Origin: CAIYZT01 sp947461435
GTDB lineage: Bacteria > Pseudomonadota > Alphaproteobacteria > Rhodobacterales > Rhodobacteraceae
Reading direction: 5' to 3'
Length of the DNA: 64,000 nucleotides
Assembly: GCA_965284435.1 (NCBI GenBank)
Contig: OZ260083.1
Span: 62,001 to 126,000, forward strand
Below the pieces are notes generated by a model. The model was given only the letters and a program-made list of their open reading frames with translations, did no database searches and had not been told where the DNA came from. Shown here in pieces: positions 41,926 to 50,759 of the stretch (its first letter is position 1; every line of letters starts with the position of its first letter). The translations under genes and the position numbers were made by a program.

Positions 41926-42720
41926 ATGCAGGCCGCACTTGACCTGATCCGCGAAAAGGCAGGCGACGCCCCCATCGCCGTGGGGCTGATTTTGGGATCA
42001 GGGCTGGGCCATTTGGCCGGTGCCGTGAAGGGTGTTTCCATCCCCTACGCCGATCTTCCCGGATTTCCGCATGTCGGCGTGTCTGGACACACGCCAATGC
42101 TGGTGATTGGCGATCTTGAAGGCCAACGCGTGGCCGTTCTGGGCGCGCGCGAGCATTACTATGAAAACGGTAACCCCAGTGCGATGCGCCTGCCCATCGG
42201 CGTGCTAAAGGCCTTGGGCGCACATTCGCTGATCGCCACGAACGCCGCCGGATCGATGCGCGCAGATATCCCGCCGGGCGATTTGATGCTGCTGTCCGAT
42301 CATATCAATTTTTCGGGCCTGAACCCCTTGATCGGCGAGAAAACCGATGCGCGCTTTGTGCCCATGACAACGGCGCATGACCCCGACATTCGGGCCGGGC
42401 TGAAACGCGCCGCCGAGGATGAGGGCATGGCCCTCGCCGAAGGGATCTATGCGTGGTATTCGGGCCCGTCGTTTGAAACACCTGCCGAAATCCGGGCGAT
42501 CCGGATTCTGGGCGGTGATGCGGTTGGCATGTCAACCGTTCCAGAGGTGATCCTCGCCCGGTTTTTCGGGCTGAAGGTGGCCGCGATTTCCACCATCACC
42601 AATATGGCGGCCGGCATGTCCAGTGAAAACATCAGCCACGAACATACAAAGGCGATGGCGCCTTTGGGCGCGGCAAAGCTGGAAAAAATCCTGCGTCGGT
42701 ATCTTCGCGATTTGGGCTGA
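41926..42720 (+). CDS. Purine-nucleoside phosphorylase (trimeric, PunA-type)
   Basis: A 264-residue family 2 phosphorylase that splits inosine and guanosine (and deoxy forms) to ribose-1-phosphate and base. Motifs: LILGSGLGHLAG (phosphate loop), REHYYENG, TNAAGSM, GPSFETPAEIR and STITNMAAGMS (base recognition). It begins one nucleotide after the last permease, so imported nucleosides are processed at once. A GGAGC site is inside the permease end. Confidence 0.93.
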   Translation: MQAALDLIREKAGDAPIAVGLILGSGLGHLAGAVKGVSIPYADLPGFPHVGVSGHTPMLVIGDLEGQRVAVLGAREHYYENGNPSAMRLPIGVLKALGAHSLIATNAAGSMRADIPPGDLMLLSDHINFSGLNPLIGEKTDARFVPMTTAHDPDIRAGLKRAAEDEGMALAEGIYAWYSGPSFETPAEIRAIRILGGDAVGMSTVPEVILARFFGLKVAAISTITNMAAGMSSENISHEHTKAMAPLGAAKLEKILRRYLRDLG

Positions 42721-42850
42721 GATTGCGACCCCAAGGACACGGTTTTCAACTTTTTGGGGCGTGATGAGTCCAGTTCGGATCAAGGTTTGACATCGCATTC
42801 AAGGGGGCGCATGTCTGATACTTGAGGCCCTTTTCCCAAGTATTTCAATC

Positions 42851-43777
42851 ATGCTTCAACTGTACCTCCCGATTGCCGAGGTTTCGGTGAATGCCTTGCT
42901 CATCCTTGGATTGGGCGGGATTGTCGGGTTTTTGTCTGGCATGTTCGGTGTCGGCGGCGGGTTTCTGATTACCCCCCTTTTGCTGTTCATTGGCGTGCCG
43001 CCCGGGGTGGCCGTTGCAACCGGGGCAAATCAGGTCGTCGCCTCGTCCATTTCTGGCGTCTTGGCGCAGCTTAAGCGCAAGGCGGTTGATTTTCCGATGG
43101 GCTTTGTGCTGCTCGCGGGGGGGATGTTGGGGTCTTGGGCGGGGGTGAAGGTTTTCTCCTACATGACGGCGCTGGGACAGGTCGATCTGTTCGTTCAACT
43201 CTCTTATGTGCTGTTTCTGGGGCTGATCGGCGGGCTGATGTTCATCGAAAGCTTGCGCAGCCTGCTTCGGGCACGATCTGCGGGTCAGGCGCCGATCCGG
43301 CGCTCGCATGTCCATACGTGGATCCATGGGCTGCCCTTCAAGATGCGGTTCCGGGCGTCGGGACTTTATATCTCAATCCTGCCGCCCTTGCTGGTGGGGG
43401 CGCTGGTTGGCCTTTTGGCCGGTATCATGGGGGTGGGCGGCGGTTTCATTTTGGTTCCCGCCATGATCTACGTTCTGGGAATGCCAACCAAGGTCGTGAT
43501 CGGAACATCGCTGTTTCAGATCATCTTTGTGACCGGTTTCACCACCATTGTGCATGCGGTCAACAACCATACTGTTGATATGATGTTGGCCCTGTTGTTG
43601 ATTGTTGGCGGCGTTATCGGGGCACAGATTGGCACCGTTGTCGGAACAAAGCTGAAGGCCGAACAGTTGCGCATCCTGCTGGCGGCCCTCGTGCTGTCCG
43701 TGGCCATCAAGATTGCCTTCGATTTGCTGTTGCAGCCGGACGAGTTGTACTCGCTTGCCGCAGGGGTGCTGCCATGA
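42851..43777 (+). CDS. TauE/SafE family sulfite/anion exporter
   Basis: A 308-residue membrane protein with about eight helices. Two copies of the family glycine motif are present, FLSGMFGVGGGFLITPLL and LAGIMGVGGGFILVPAMIY. Members export sulfite or organosulfonate-derived anions. The start ATG has no clear Shine-Dalgarno; a 7-bp stem ATACTTG...CAAGTAT (42818-42843) precedes it. Its stop overlaps the TIGR02186 gene (ATGA), a pair often conserved together. Confidence 0.88.
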   Translation: MLQLYLPIAEVSVNALLILGLGGIVGFLSGMFGVGGGFLITPLLLFIGVPPGVAVATGANQVVASSISGVLAQLKRKAVDFPMGFVLLAGGMLGSWAGVKVFSYMTALGQVDLFVQLSYVLFLGLIGGLMFIESLRSLLRARSAGQAPIRRSHVHTWIHGLPFKMRFRASGLYISILPPLLVGALVGLLAGIMGVGGGFILVPAMIYVLGMPTKVVIGTSLFQIIFVTGFTTIVHAVNNHTVDMMLALLLIVGGVIGAQIGTVVGTKLKAEQLRILLAALVLSVAIKIAFDLLLQPDELYSLAAGVLP

Positions 43778-44529
43778 GGTGGCTGGCCTTGCTGTTGGCG
43801 CTGGCCGGTCCCGCGATGGGCGAAGAAACCATCGTGACCGGCCTGTCGCAAAGCCGCGTTGCGATCACCGCAAATTATGACGGATCCGAGATCTTGATCT
43901 ATGGCGCGGTCAAGCGCGACGCGCCCCCGCCCAGCGCCGACCCGATCGAGGTGATCATCACGGTCGAAGGGCCATCGTCCCCCGTCACCATTCGGCGCAA
44001 GGAATGGGTGGCCGGGCTTTGGATCAACCGAAGTTCCGTTTCGGTCGATGCCGCGCCCAGCTTTTATGCTGTCGCAACCAGCGGACCGATTGCAAATATC
44101 CTGTCCCAAACCGAAGATTTGCGGTTCAAGATCACCATTCCCCACGCCATCCGATCGGTCGGCAGCACAAAGGACGCGGCGGATGCCGAAGATTTTGTAA
44201 CGGCATTGCAGCGCTTGCACGAACGCGATGGTCGCTATCGGCTGGACGAGGGGGCGGTGCAACTGACCGATCAAACCTTGTTTCGAACCGATGTGCTGTT
44301 GCCCGCAAATCTGACCGAGGGAGATTACCGCGTCCGGCTGTTCTTGTTGCGCGATGGCCGCGTGGTCGACAGTCAGGAGCGGGTGATCGGCGTGCGCAAG
44401 GCGGGGGTTGAGCGGTTCTTGTACAATCTCGCCCATGAACAATCTTTGCTTTATGGCGTGATCTCATTGCTGATGGCCGTCGTCGCGGGCTGGGCCGCCT
44501 CGGCCGGGGCGCGGTTCATTCGGCGCTAG
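43774..44529 (+). CDS. TIGR02186-family membrane-anchored protein
   Basis: A 251-residue protein. It has a signal sequence cleaved after AMG, then a periplasmic beta-rich region, SRVAITANYDGSEILIYGAV, RRKEWVAGLWINRSSV, and a C-terminal helix (SLLYGVISLLMAVVAGW) that anchors it facing the periplasm. The family often accompanies TauE/SafE exporters, as here, with a 4-nt overlap. Its role is unknown; it may deliver substrate to the exporter. It converges on the MATE gene, overlapping 14 nt. Confidence 0.85.
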   Translation: MRWLALLLALAGPAMGEETIVTGLSQSRVAITANYDGSEILIYGAVKRDAPPPSADPIEVIITVEGPSSPVTIRRKEWVAGLWINRSSVSVDAAPSFYAVATSGPIANILSQTEDLRFKITIPHAIRSVGSTKDAADAEDFVTALQRLHERDGRYRLDEGAVQLTDQTLFRTDVLLPANLTEGDYRVRLFLLRDGRVVDSQERVIGVRKAGVERFLYNLAHEQSLLYGVISLLMAVVAGWAASAGARFIRR

Positions 44530-45844
44530 ACCGTACCGAGGCGCCCGCTTGGGCCCAAATCGCGGGCGAGGCGCGCCACAGCGTGACGGCCCGCGCAACC
44601 AACAAGATCATCAAGGCCGCCCAAAGCCCGTGATTGCCAAAGTTGGGAACCAGAAGGACAAGCGCCAAGGCATAAATCGCCACGGAAAGGGCCATGGCCC
44701 GCAGCATGTGCCGCGTCAAAAGCGCGCCGATAAAAATGCCGTCATAGATCCAACTGGCCACGCCGATCAACGGGGCGGCCACCAGCCAAGGCACGTAAAT
44801 CCGCGCTTGGGCCCGAACGTCGGGGGCGGTGGTCAAAAGGTCGATGATCGGGCCATGGGCAAGCAAGAAGGCCAAGGCCATCACGCCCGCGCCGACAAAG
44901 CCCCATTGAAAAGACAGCAGACAGGCCCGGCGCACCTCGGCCACGGCCCGCGCGCCGACGGCTTGGCCGACCAATGTTTCGGCGGCAAAAGCGATGCCAT
45001 CAAGGGCAAAGGCCGTGATTTCCAGAAACTGCAGCAAAACGTGGTTGGCGGCCAGCGTGGCCGTCCCAAAAAGCGCACCCAAAAACACAAAGGTCGTGAA
45101 AGACAATTGCAAGATCACCGACCGGGCCATGATATCCCGGCTGGCCCGGAAGGTCTGGCGCAGGGCGGCAGGATTTGGAACGCGCGCCCAAGCGGCCTTC
45201 AGGATGGGACCAAAGGCCTGACGGGCCAGGAACAACCCCAAGCCAAGCCCTGTCCATTCCGCGATCAGGGTGGCGCTGGCGACACCGCCAATCCCCCACC
45301 CCAGCCCCATGACAAACCACAGGTCCAGCCCGATGTTCAGCCCGTTTTGCCAGACTTGAAGGAAAAGAACGGCCCGGGTGCGCTCCAGCGCGATCAACCA
45401 GCCGGTCAGGGCGTAAAGGGCAATGGTCGCCGGTGCCCCCCAGATCCGGATGGCAAGGTAGGTCCGGGCAAATCCTTCAACCTCGCTTGTGGCTGGCGCA
45501 ATCTGAAAGGCTGCCCAGATCAGAGGCACGTGCAAGACAACAAGCCCAAGGCCCGCGACAAGACCAACGATCAGCGCCCGCAGCAAGGTGGCCGAGACCT
45601 CGGCCTCGTCTCCGGCCCCTTTGGCCTGCGCCGCAAGGCCAGAGGTCGACATGCGCAAAAAGCCGAAAGCCCAATACAAGGTGGCAAGGATCACCGCCCC
45701 AAGACCCACCGCGCCCAAAGGGGCGGCTTGCCCCAACTGCCCGATCACGGCCGTATCCACCGCGCCCAAAAGCGGCACCGTGGCGTTTGAAATGATGATG
45801 GGCCCGGCGACTTTCAGCACGCGGGCATGGGTGATCTGGGTCAT
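44516..45844 (-). CDS. MATE family efflux transporter (DinF-like)
   Basis: A 442-residue membrane protein with 12 or so helices of the MATE fold. Features include GPIIISNATVPLLGAVDTAVIG and the second-half repeat QFLEITAFALDGIAFAAETLVGQAVG. These antiporters expel cationic drugs or metabolites with Na+ or H+. The start ATG overlaps the stop of the first thioesterase (ATGA), so it is in the same operon as the two PaaI-type genes. Confidence 0.9.
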   Translation of the reverse strand: MTQITHARVLKVAGPIIISNATVPLLGAVDTAVIGQLGQAAPLGAVGLGAVILATLYWAFGFLRMSTSGLAAQAKGAGDEAEVSATLLRALIVGLVAGLGLVVLHVPLIWAAFQIAPATSEVEGFARTYLAIRIWGAPATIALYALTGWLIALERTRAVLFLQVWQNGLNIGLDLWFVMGLGWGIGGVASATLIAEWTGLGLGLFLARQAFGPILKAAWARVPNPAALRQTFRASRDIMARSVILQLSFTTFVFLGALFGTATLAANHVLLQFLEITAFALDGIAFAAETLVGQAVGARAVAEVRRACLLSFQWGFVGAGVMALAFLLAHGPIIDLLTTAPDVRAQARIYVPWLVAAPLIGVASWIYDGIFIGALLTRHMLRAMALSVAIYALALVLLVPNFGNHGLWAALMILLVARAVTLWRASPAIWAQAGASVRSSAE

Positions 45845-46371
45845 GGGGGGGGCTGCCCGGCGGCGGGCGGGATCAAAAGGTGGACCAGCCCCAAGGCATA
45901 AGGCCGTGCCACATTGTCTTGCCAGGCTTCGACCTGAACAGAGGCGAAGCGGCGACCAGAGCGCATGATCCTGGCACGGGCATAGGCATCACGCGGCAGG
46001 CCCGCGCGCAGATAATCCACTGTAAAGTTGATCGTTTTCGGCAGGGTCGGCAAGCTGCCCGGTTCCAACGATCCCAGATCGACCTGACCCGCTTCGATCT
46101 CTTCCCACAAGCGTGCCCAAGACAGACAGATGATCGCCGTCACCTCCAGAAATGCCGCGGTGACGCCGCCATGCAACGCCGGGATCATCGGGTTGCCGAT
46201 GTTGGAAGGGGCAAAGGGCAGAACCGCCGTCAACTCATCGCCGCGCCGGTCAAATTCGATGCCCAGAAACCCGATATAAGGGATGCCAGACGTCAGCCAG
46301 GCCAACGCCCCATCGCGCCGGGATTTGACGATATGCACGGGATCGGGCAGCGCGCGTTTCACCGGGCCCAT
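45841..46371 (-). CDS. PaaI-family hotdog thioesterase, first copy
   Basis: A 176-residue hotdog protein. The helix start NPMIPALHGGVTAAFLEVTAI carries the conserved HGG region of PaaI thioesterases, and FTVDYLRAGLPRDAYARAR is the second strand pair. It starts 13 nt inside the end of the other thioesterase gene. The pair probably forms hetero- or homo-oligomers that hydrolyse acyl- or aryl-CoA. Confidence 0.8.
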   Translation of the reverse strand: MGPVKRALPDPVHIVKSRRDGALAWLTSGIPYIGFLGIEFDRRGDELTAVLPFAPSNIGNPMIPALHGGVTAAFLEVTAIICLSWARLWEEIEAGQVDLGSLEPGSLPTLPKTINFTVDYLRAGLPRDAYARARIMRSGRRFASVQVEAWQDNVARPYALGLVHLLIPPAAGQPPP

Positions 46372-46793
46372 TCCTTTGATCGTTCGATGGTGAACGACCC
46401 CGTGCCCGTGGCGACCGGCACGCTTTCATCCTCATCCGTGGCCGTGACCCGCACAAAGGCCACCGTCCGCGTGACATGATAGCAGATGGCCCGGGCCGTG
46501 ATGGTTTGGCCCGGCGTTGCCGCCCGCATGTAATCGATCCGAAGATCCAACGTCGCGGTGGAGGTTGGGGCCGCCGGATGACACATCACTGCGGCCCCGC
46601 TGGCCGTATCCATCAGGGCCGAAACCGCACCGCCATGCACCACACGGCTGACCGGATCACCGATCAAGCGGTCCGAATACGGCATCCGGATGGTGGCAGA
46701 TCCGTCTCCCAGATCTGTCAAATCCATGCCCAGCGCATGGGCATGCGGGATGGCTTCGATGAACTGGCGGGCAAGGGCGATGATATCGGTCAT
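46359..46793 (-). CDS. PaaI-family hotdog thioesterase, second copy
   Basis: A 144-residue thioesterase. RVVHGGAVSALMDTASGAAVM holds the PaaI-type HGG and the catalytic acid (Asp here) three to four residues on; LRIDYMRAATPGQTITARA is the next strand. It is first in the operon with the other thioesterase and the MATE gene, and divergent from the first MerR gene, with about 105 bp in between. Confidence 0.85.
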   Translation of the reverse strand: MTDIIALARQFIEAIPHAHALGMDLTDLGDGSATIRMPYSDRLIGDPVSRVVHGGAVSALMDTASGAAVMCHPAAPTSTATLDLRIDYMRAATPGQTITARAICYHVTRTVAFVRVTATDEDESVPVATGTGSFTIERSKEWAR

Positions 46794-46898
46794 GGTGCAG
46801 CCCTTATTCCGGTCAGCGGCCCTTCGCGCAAGAGGCCGCGCCTAATTCTTGCGCAAATGCGGCTTTGGGGATTAGTCTGTACCGGGAAAGAGGCCCCC

Positions 46899-47282
46899 AT
46901 GTCAGACATGCGATTAACCTTCAAGGAAATGTGCGCTCGGTTCGACGTCACACCGCGAACCTTGAGGTACTACGAATACATCGAACTGTTGTCCCCAGAA
47001 AAAGAGGGACGCTCTCGCTTTTATGGCACGCGCGAGGTGGCGCGGATGACGCTGATCCTAAGAGGACGCCGCTTTGGCTTTTCTTTGGAAGAGATCCGTC
47101 AATGGCTGCTGATCTATCGCCAAAAGGGCACAAAACCACAGATGGAAGCGTTGTTGCAGTTGGCAGATCGGCAATTGGTCGCGCTTGAACAGCAACAGGC
47201 AGAACTGCAAACCAGTATCGCCGATCTTCGGGCCCTGCGAAACACCGCAGCGGACGAGATGAAGAAGCTGAACGAAGGCTAA
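46899..47282 (+). CDS. MerR-family regulator, first of two
   Basis: A 127-residue one-component regulator. The winged-helix N-terminus is clear: LTFKEMCARFDVTPRTLRYYEYIELLSPEKEG (positions about 5-37, read as residues; the RYYE motif at the recognition wing), then ARMTLILRGRRFGFSLEEIR. The rest is a coiled-coil with no Cys-based metal site, so the effector is not a metal. GAAAGAGG is the ribosome site, 7 nt upstream. It is a paralogue of the gene at 47560; similar regulators in proteobacteria control branched-chain or fatty-acid degradation. Confidence 0.88.
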   Translation: MSDMRLTFKEMCARFDVTPRTLRYYEYIELLSPEKEGRSRFYGTREVARMTLILRGRRFGFSLEEIRQWLLIYRQKGTKPQMEALLQLADRQLVALEQQQAELQTSIADLRALRNTAADEMKKLNEG

Positions 47283-47442
47283 ACTGACGGTCAGGTATGC
47301 CCGGCACGTCCGGCGCACAGCCCCCCCCAAACCGGGCGTGCAGGCGCCGGCCTTTGCCCGAACAGGCGCGGCGCCCTGAAAGCACGCACCTTTCCCGGTC
47401 AACTTGGGCTTTTGCCCGCCCCGCCGGCTTTGGCAGGGTGAC

Positions 47443-47492
47443 ATAACGTCATGAAAGTCTCTGACGTGACGTTACATTTACGTTAACGTCAC
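47443..47492. promoter_or_regulatory. Clustered ACGT palindromes, candidate MerR operator
   Basis: A perfect 9-bp inverted repeat, GTGACGTTA (47466-47474) and TAACGTCAC (47484-47492), with a 9-bp spacer, lies 68 bp upstream of the second MerR ATG. Inside its right half ACGTTAACGT is a perfect 10-bp palindrome. Another TAACGTCA box lies near 47444. The TTTACGT-TAACGTCA core resembles the site described for LiuR-type MerR regulators. Confidence 0.6.
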
Positions 47493-47559
47493 CCTATCTC
47501 GTATGATGGGTCCAAGGGCCCGAAGGGGTGGCTGTTCCATCTTCATAGTCGATTGCATC

Positions 47560-47970
47560 ATGACACAAACCGCCGAGACCTTTTCCATTCGCCAGATGTG
47601 CGACGCCTTTGATGTGACGGCGCGCACCTTGCGATTTTACGAATCCAAAGAGCTTCTGTTTCCGATCCGCGAAGGGACAAGCCGCCATTTCACCAAACAA
47701 GACCGTGCGCGCCTGACGCTTATTCTGCGCGGCAAACGTTTTGGCTTTTCCCTCGAAGACATTCGGCAGTTGCTGGAGATGTACAACCGCGACGGATCAA
47801 ACGAGGCGCAGTTGACGCGCACCTATCTGATTGCCCAAGACCGCCTGTCCCAGATGCAGGCCCAAAGAGCCGAGTTGGACGAAGCGATTGCCGATTTGAA
47901 AACCCAATTGGTTGAAGGCGAAAAAAGGCTGGCCCAATTTGCCAGATCCGCCCGCACCGCCGCCGAATAA
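47560..47970 (+). CDS. MerR-family regulator, second of two (LiuR-like)
   Basis: A 136-residue paralogue of the gene at 46899. The helix-turn-helix reads FSIRQMCDAFDVTARTLR, followed by FYESKELLFPIREG and ARLTLILRGKRFGFSLEDIR, then a C-terminal coiled coil rich in Glu/Gln/Ala. No Shine-Dalgarno is seen before its ATG. Its stop is 11 nt before the acyl-CoA dehydrogenase gene, so it likely regulates the beta-oxidation operon it begins, through the palindromes upstream. Confidence 0.88.
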   Translation: MTQTAETFSIRQMCDAFDVTARTLRFYESKELLFPIREGTSRHFTKQDRARLTLILRGKRFGFSLEDIRQLLEMYNRDGSNEAQLTRTYLIAQDRLSQMQAQRAELDEAIADLKTQLVEGEKRLAQFARSARTAAE

Positions 47971-47981
47971 AGGATTGCCCC

Positions 47982-49757
47982 ATGACCCGTTACACTGCGC
48001 CGCTGAAAGACATGCAGTTTTTGCTGCATGACGTGCTGTCCGTCGGCTCCAGCGACATCCCCGGCTACGCAGATCTGGACGAAGCCTTCACCGGCGCTGT
48101 GCTGGAGGAAGCGGGCAAACTGGCGCATGACGTGCTGGAACCCTTGAACGGTCCGGGCGATCGATCAGGCTGCGTGTTGGAAAACGGCGTGGTTCGCACC
48201 CCGGCCGGTTTCAAAGCCGCCTTTGACCAACTGCGCGCCGGCGGCTGGACCGCGCTGGACTGCGACCCCGACTATGGCGGCCAGGGTCTGCCTTATCTGA
48301 TGGGCACCGCCGTGGGCGAGATTTTGGTCAGCGCGAACATGGCGCTGAACATGTATCAGGGTCTGACACATGGGGCCTATTCCGCCATCCACACCCATGG
48401 CACGCCCGACCAAAAGGCGACGTTTTTACCCAAGATGGTGACCTGCGCATGGACAGGAACGATGAACCTGACCGAACCGCATTGCGGCACCGATCTGGGG
48501 CTGATGCGCACCCGGGCAGAGCCGCAGGCAGACGGCAGCTACAAGATCACCGGAACCAAGATTTTCATCTCGGCCGGGGAACACGACATGGCGGACAACA
48601 TCATCCATCTGGTGCTTGCCAAGGCCCCGGGCGGGGGCGAGGGTACCAAGGGGATTTCCCTGTTCATCGTCCCAAAGTTTCTGGTCCATGCCGATGGCAG
48701 CCTTGGGGCACGCAACGCGGTCGCGGTCGGCAAGATCGAATCCAAGATGGGCATCCACGCAAACGCCACCTGCGTGATGAATTACGATGGGGCGACGGGA
48801 TGGCTTTTGGGCGATCTTCACAAGGGCATGCGCGCGATGTTCACGATGATGAACGAAGCGCGTCTGGGCGTTGGACTGCAAGGCTACGCCGTGGCAGAAG
48901 CGGCCTATCAAAACGCCTTGTCCTATGCCCGTGACCGCCTGCAGGGCCGCGATGTGACGGGCGCGCAAAACCCCTCTGGCCCGGCCGATCCGCTGATCGT
49001 GCATCCCGATATCCGCCGCAATCTGATGGATCAGAAATCCTTTGTCGAAGGGGCCCGGGCCCTGACCTTCTGGGCGGCCAGCATGATCGACAGAACCCAC
49101 CGTCTGGGCGATGGTGACGCCGATGGGCTGGTGTCGCTGATGATCCCTGTGATCAAGGGATTTCAGACAGACAAGGGATTCGAGATGGCTGTGCAGGCCC
49201 AGCAGATCTGGGGCGGTCACGGATATATCGAAGACAATGGCGTCAGCCAGTTCGTGCGCGATGCGCGGATCGCGCAGATCTACGAAGGGGCAAACGGTGT
49301 GCAAGCGCTGGACCTTGTTGGCCGCAAACTGGCGCAGGACGGCGGCAAGCATGTGATGGCCTTCTTCGATATGGTCAAGGCCGAGATCAAATCTCATGAC
49401 GGTGCAGCGCGCATGGCCCCTTTTAACGAACCGCTGAAAGGGGCGTCAAAGCAGCTTCAGGCGGCCGCGATGTATTTCATGAATACCGGCCTGAAAAACC
49501 CAAATGCCGCCCTCGCCGGGTCTTATGATTTCATGCATCTGATGGGCCATGTTTGTCTGGGGCTGATGTGGACGCGTATGGCCAGCGCCGCCTATCAGGC
49601 CTTGGATCAAGGCCGCGGCGATGCCGTTTTCTTGCAATCCAAGATTGCGACCGGCCACTACTATATGTCACGGCAGCTTCCCGCCTGTGCGATGCACTTG
49701 GCAAGGATCGAAAGTGGATCTGAACCAGTTATGGCACTTGCGGCCGAGGCATTCTAA
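47982..49757 (+). CDS. Acyl-CoA dehydrogenase (long-chain type, with C-terminal extension)
   Basis: A 591-residue FAD enzyme making 2-enoyl-CoA from acyl-CoA, the first oxidation of the beta-oxidation cycle. FAD- and substrate-binding blocks are present: MNLTEPHCGTDLG, KIFISAGEHDMADN and the catalytic-base region IYEGANGVQALDL with E435. The length (591, versus about 380 for classic ACADs) fits the subgroup with a DUF-type C-terminal domain, here GKHVMAFFDMVKAE to the end. It is the first large gene after the regulator. Confidence 0.93.
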   Translation: MTRYTAPLKDMQFLLHDVLSVGSSDIPGYADLDEAFTGAVLEEAGKLAHDVLEPLNGPGDRSGCVLENGVVRTPAGFKAAFDQLRAGGWTALDCDPDYGGQGLPYLMGTAVGEILVSANMALNMYQGLTHGAYSAIHTHGTPDQKATFLPKMVTCAWTGTMNLTEPHCGTDLGLMRTRAEPQADGSYKITGTKIFISAGEHDMADNIIHLVLAKAPGGGEGTKGISLFIVPKFLVHADGSLGARNAVAVGKIESKMGIHANATCVMNYDGATGWLLGDLHKGMRAMFTMMNEARLGVGLQGYAVAEAAYQNALSYARDRLQGRDVTGAQNPSGPADPLIVHPDIRRNLMDQKSFVEGARALTFWAASMIDRTHRLGDGDADGLVSLMIPVIKGFQTDKGFEMAVQAQQIWGGHGYIEDNGVSQFVRDARIAQIYEGANGVQALDLVGRKLAQDGGKHVMAFFDMVKAEIKSHDGAARMAPFNEPLKGASKQLQAAAMYFMNTGLKNPNAALAGSYDFMHLMGHVCLGLMWTRMASAAYQALDQGRGDAVFLQSKIATGHYYMSRQLPACAMHLARIESGSEPVMALAAEAF

Positions 49758-49806
49758 ACTGCCCCGGCGCGCCTTACTCCTGTCGCCGCTTCTGCTGGAG
49801 AGACCA

Positions 49807-50019
49807 ATGCCGAAACGTTTTCGCCTGACCCGCCGGTTTCCCGTGGCAATGACCGAAGACGGATACCGCCGGCTCAAGCGCTTCTCGGCCGAGGCGGGGC
49901 TGGACGAAGGCGAGGCGCTGTCATTTCTGTTCGAACATTTCGACAGTGTGATGGACAAAGACACCCTGACCCACAGGCTCAGGCTGTTCAATTCGGAACT
50001 GGACGGACGAAAGGGCTAG
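49807..50019 (+). CDS. Small ribbon-helix-helix-like protein
   Basis: A 70-residue basic protein, MPKRFRLTRRFPVAMTE at the start, then a helix-turn-helix-like pattern GYRRLKRFSAEAGLDEGEA and LSFLFEHFDSV. That order fits an Arc/MetJ ribbon-helix-helix DNA-binding fold, though I cannot place it in a family. GGAGA gives spacing of about 5 nt. It overlaps no gene but shares a longer frame with the end of the dehydrogenase, so the ATG at 49807 is preferred. Confidence 0.65.
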   Translation: MPKRFRLTRRFPVAMTEDGYRRLKRFSAEAGLDEGEALSFLFEHFDSVMDKDTLTHRLRLFNSELDGRKG

Positions 50020-50113
50020 CCAGCCCCGGGACCTGTCCAACACGATCTTGCGGGGGTCCTGCGGCGCAAAGCCCTTGGAAACACCCCGCAGGCAATTCGG
50101 ATCGGAGGATGCG

Positions 50114-50749
50114 ATGACTGCAAAGCTTTATTGTTTTGGCGAAAGCGGGAACGCATACAAATGTGCGTTGGCCCTGACCCTGACAAAGATGGAATGGGAA
50201 CCGATCTTTGTTGATTTCTTCAACGGAGAGGCGCGCAGCCCCGCCTTCCGCGACATCAACGAAATGGGCGAAGTTCCGGTGTTGATCGATGGCGATACCA
50301 CCTTGACCCAATCGGGCGTCATCTTGGATTACATCAGTTCCAAAACCGGAAAACTGGGCGGAAAATCCGCGGCCGAGCGGCGCGAGGTTTTGCGCTGGCT
50401 GTTTTGGGACAATCACAAACTGTCCACGCAGATCGGCACGGCCCGCTATTTGATGAATTTTGTACCCGAAGCCAAACGGCCCGAAGGCGTCGTGCCCTTT
50501 CTGCAAGGCCGCCTGAAGGCCGCCTACACGGTTCTGGATACCCATTTGGCAAGCCGGTCATGGGTCGCAGGCCCTGCCATGACCATCGCCGATCTGTCGT
50601 GTTGCGGGTATCTTTTCTACCCCGAACCCTTCGGGTTTGACCGCAAGGATTGGCCTAATATTGACGGTTGGATGGCCCGCATTTCCGCCACGCCGGGCTG
50701 GGCCCCCCCTTATGAGATGATGCCCGGAAACCCGTCGGACAGGGCATAA
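50114..50749 (+). CDS. Glutathione S-transferase family protein
   Basis: A 211-residue GST. YCFGESGNAYKCALALTL opens the thioredoxin-fold domain, VPVLIDGDTTLTQSGVILDY is the glutathione-binding loop with cis-Pro and the SxxI/LxxY element, and the C-terminal helical domain contains AGPAMTIADLSCCGYLF. GGAGG is 5-6 nt upstream of the ATG. Within a beta-oxidation operon it may detoxify reactive enoyl- or aldehyde by-products, or take a ring-modified substrate. That is inference. Confidence 0.87.
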   Translation: MTAKLYCFGESGNAYKCALALTLTKMEWEPIFVDFFNGEARSPAFRDINEMGEVPVLIDGDTTLTQSGVILDYISSKTGKLGGKSAAERREVLRWLFWDNHKLSTQIGTARYLMNFVPEAKRPEGVVPFLQGRLKAAYTVLDTHLASRSWVAGPAMTIADLSCCGYLFYPEPFGFDRKDWPNIDGWMARISATPGWAPPYEMMPGNPSDRA

Positions 50750-50759
50750 GGAGAAGAGC

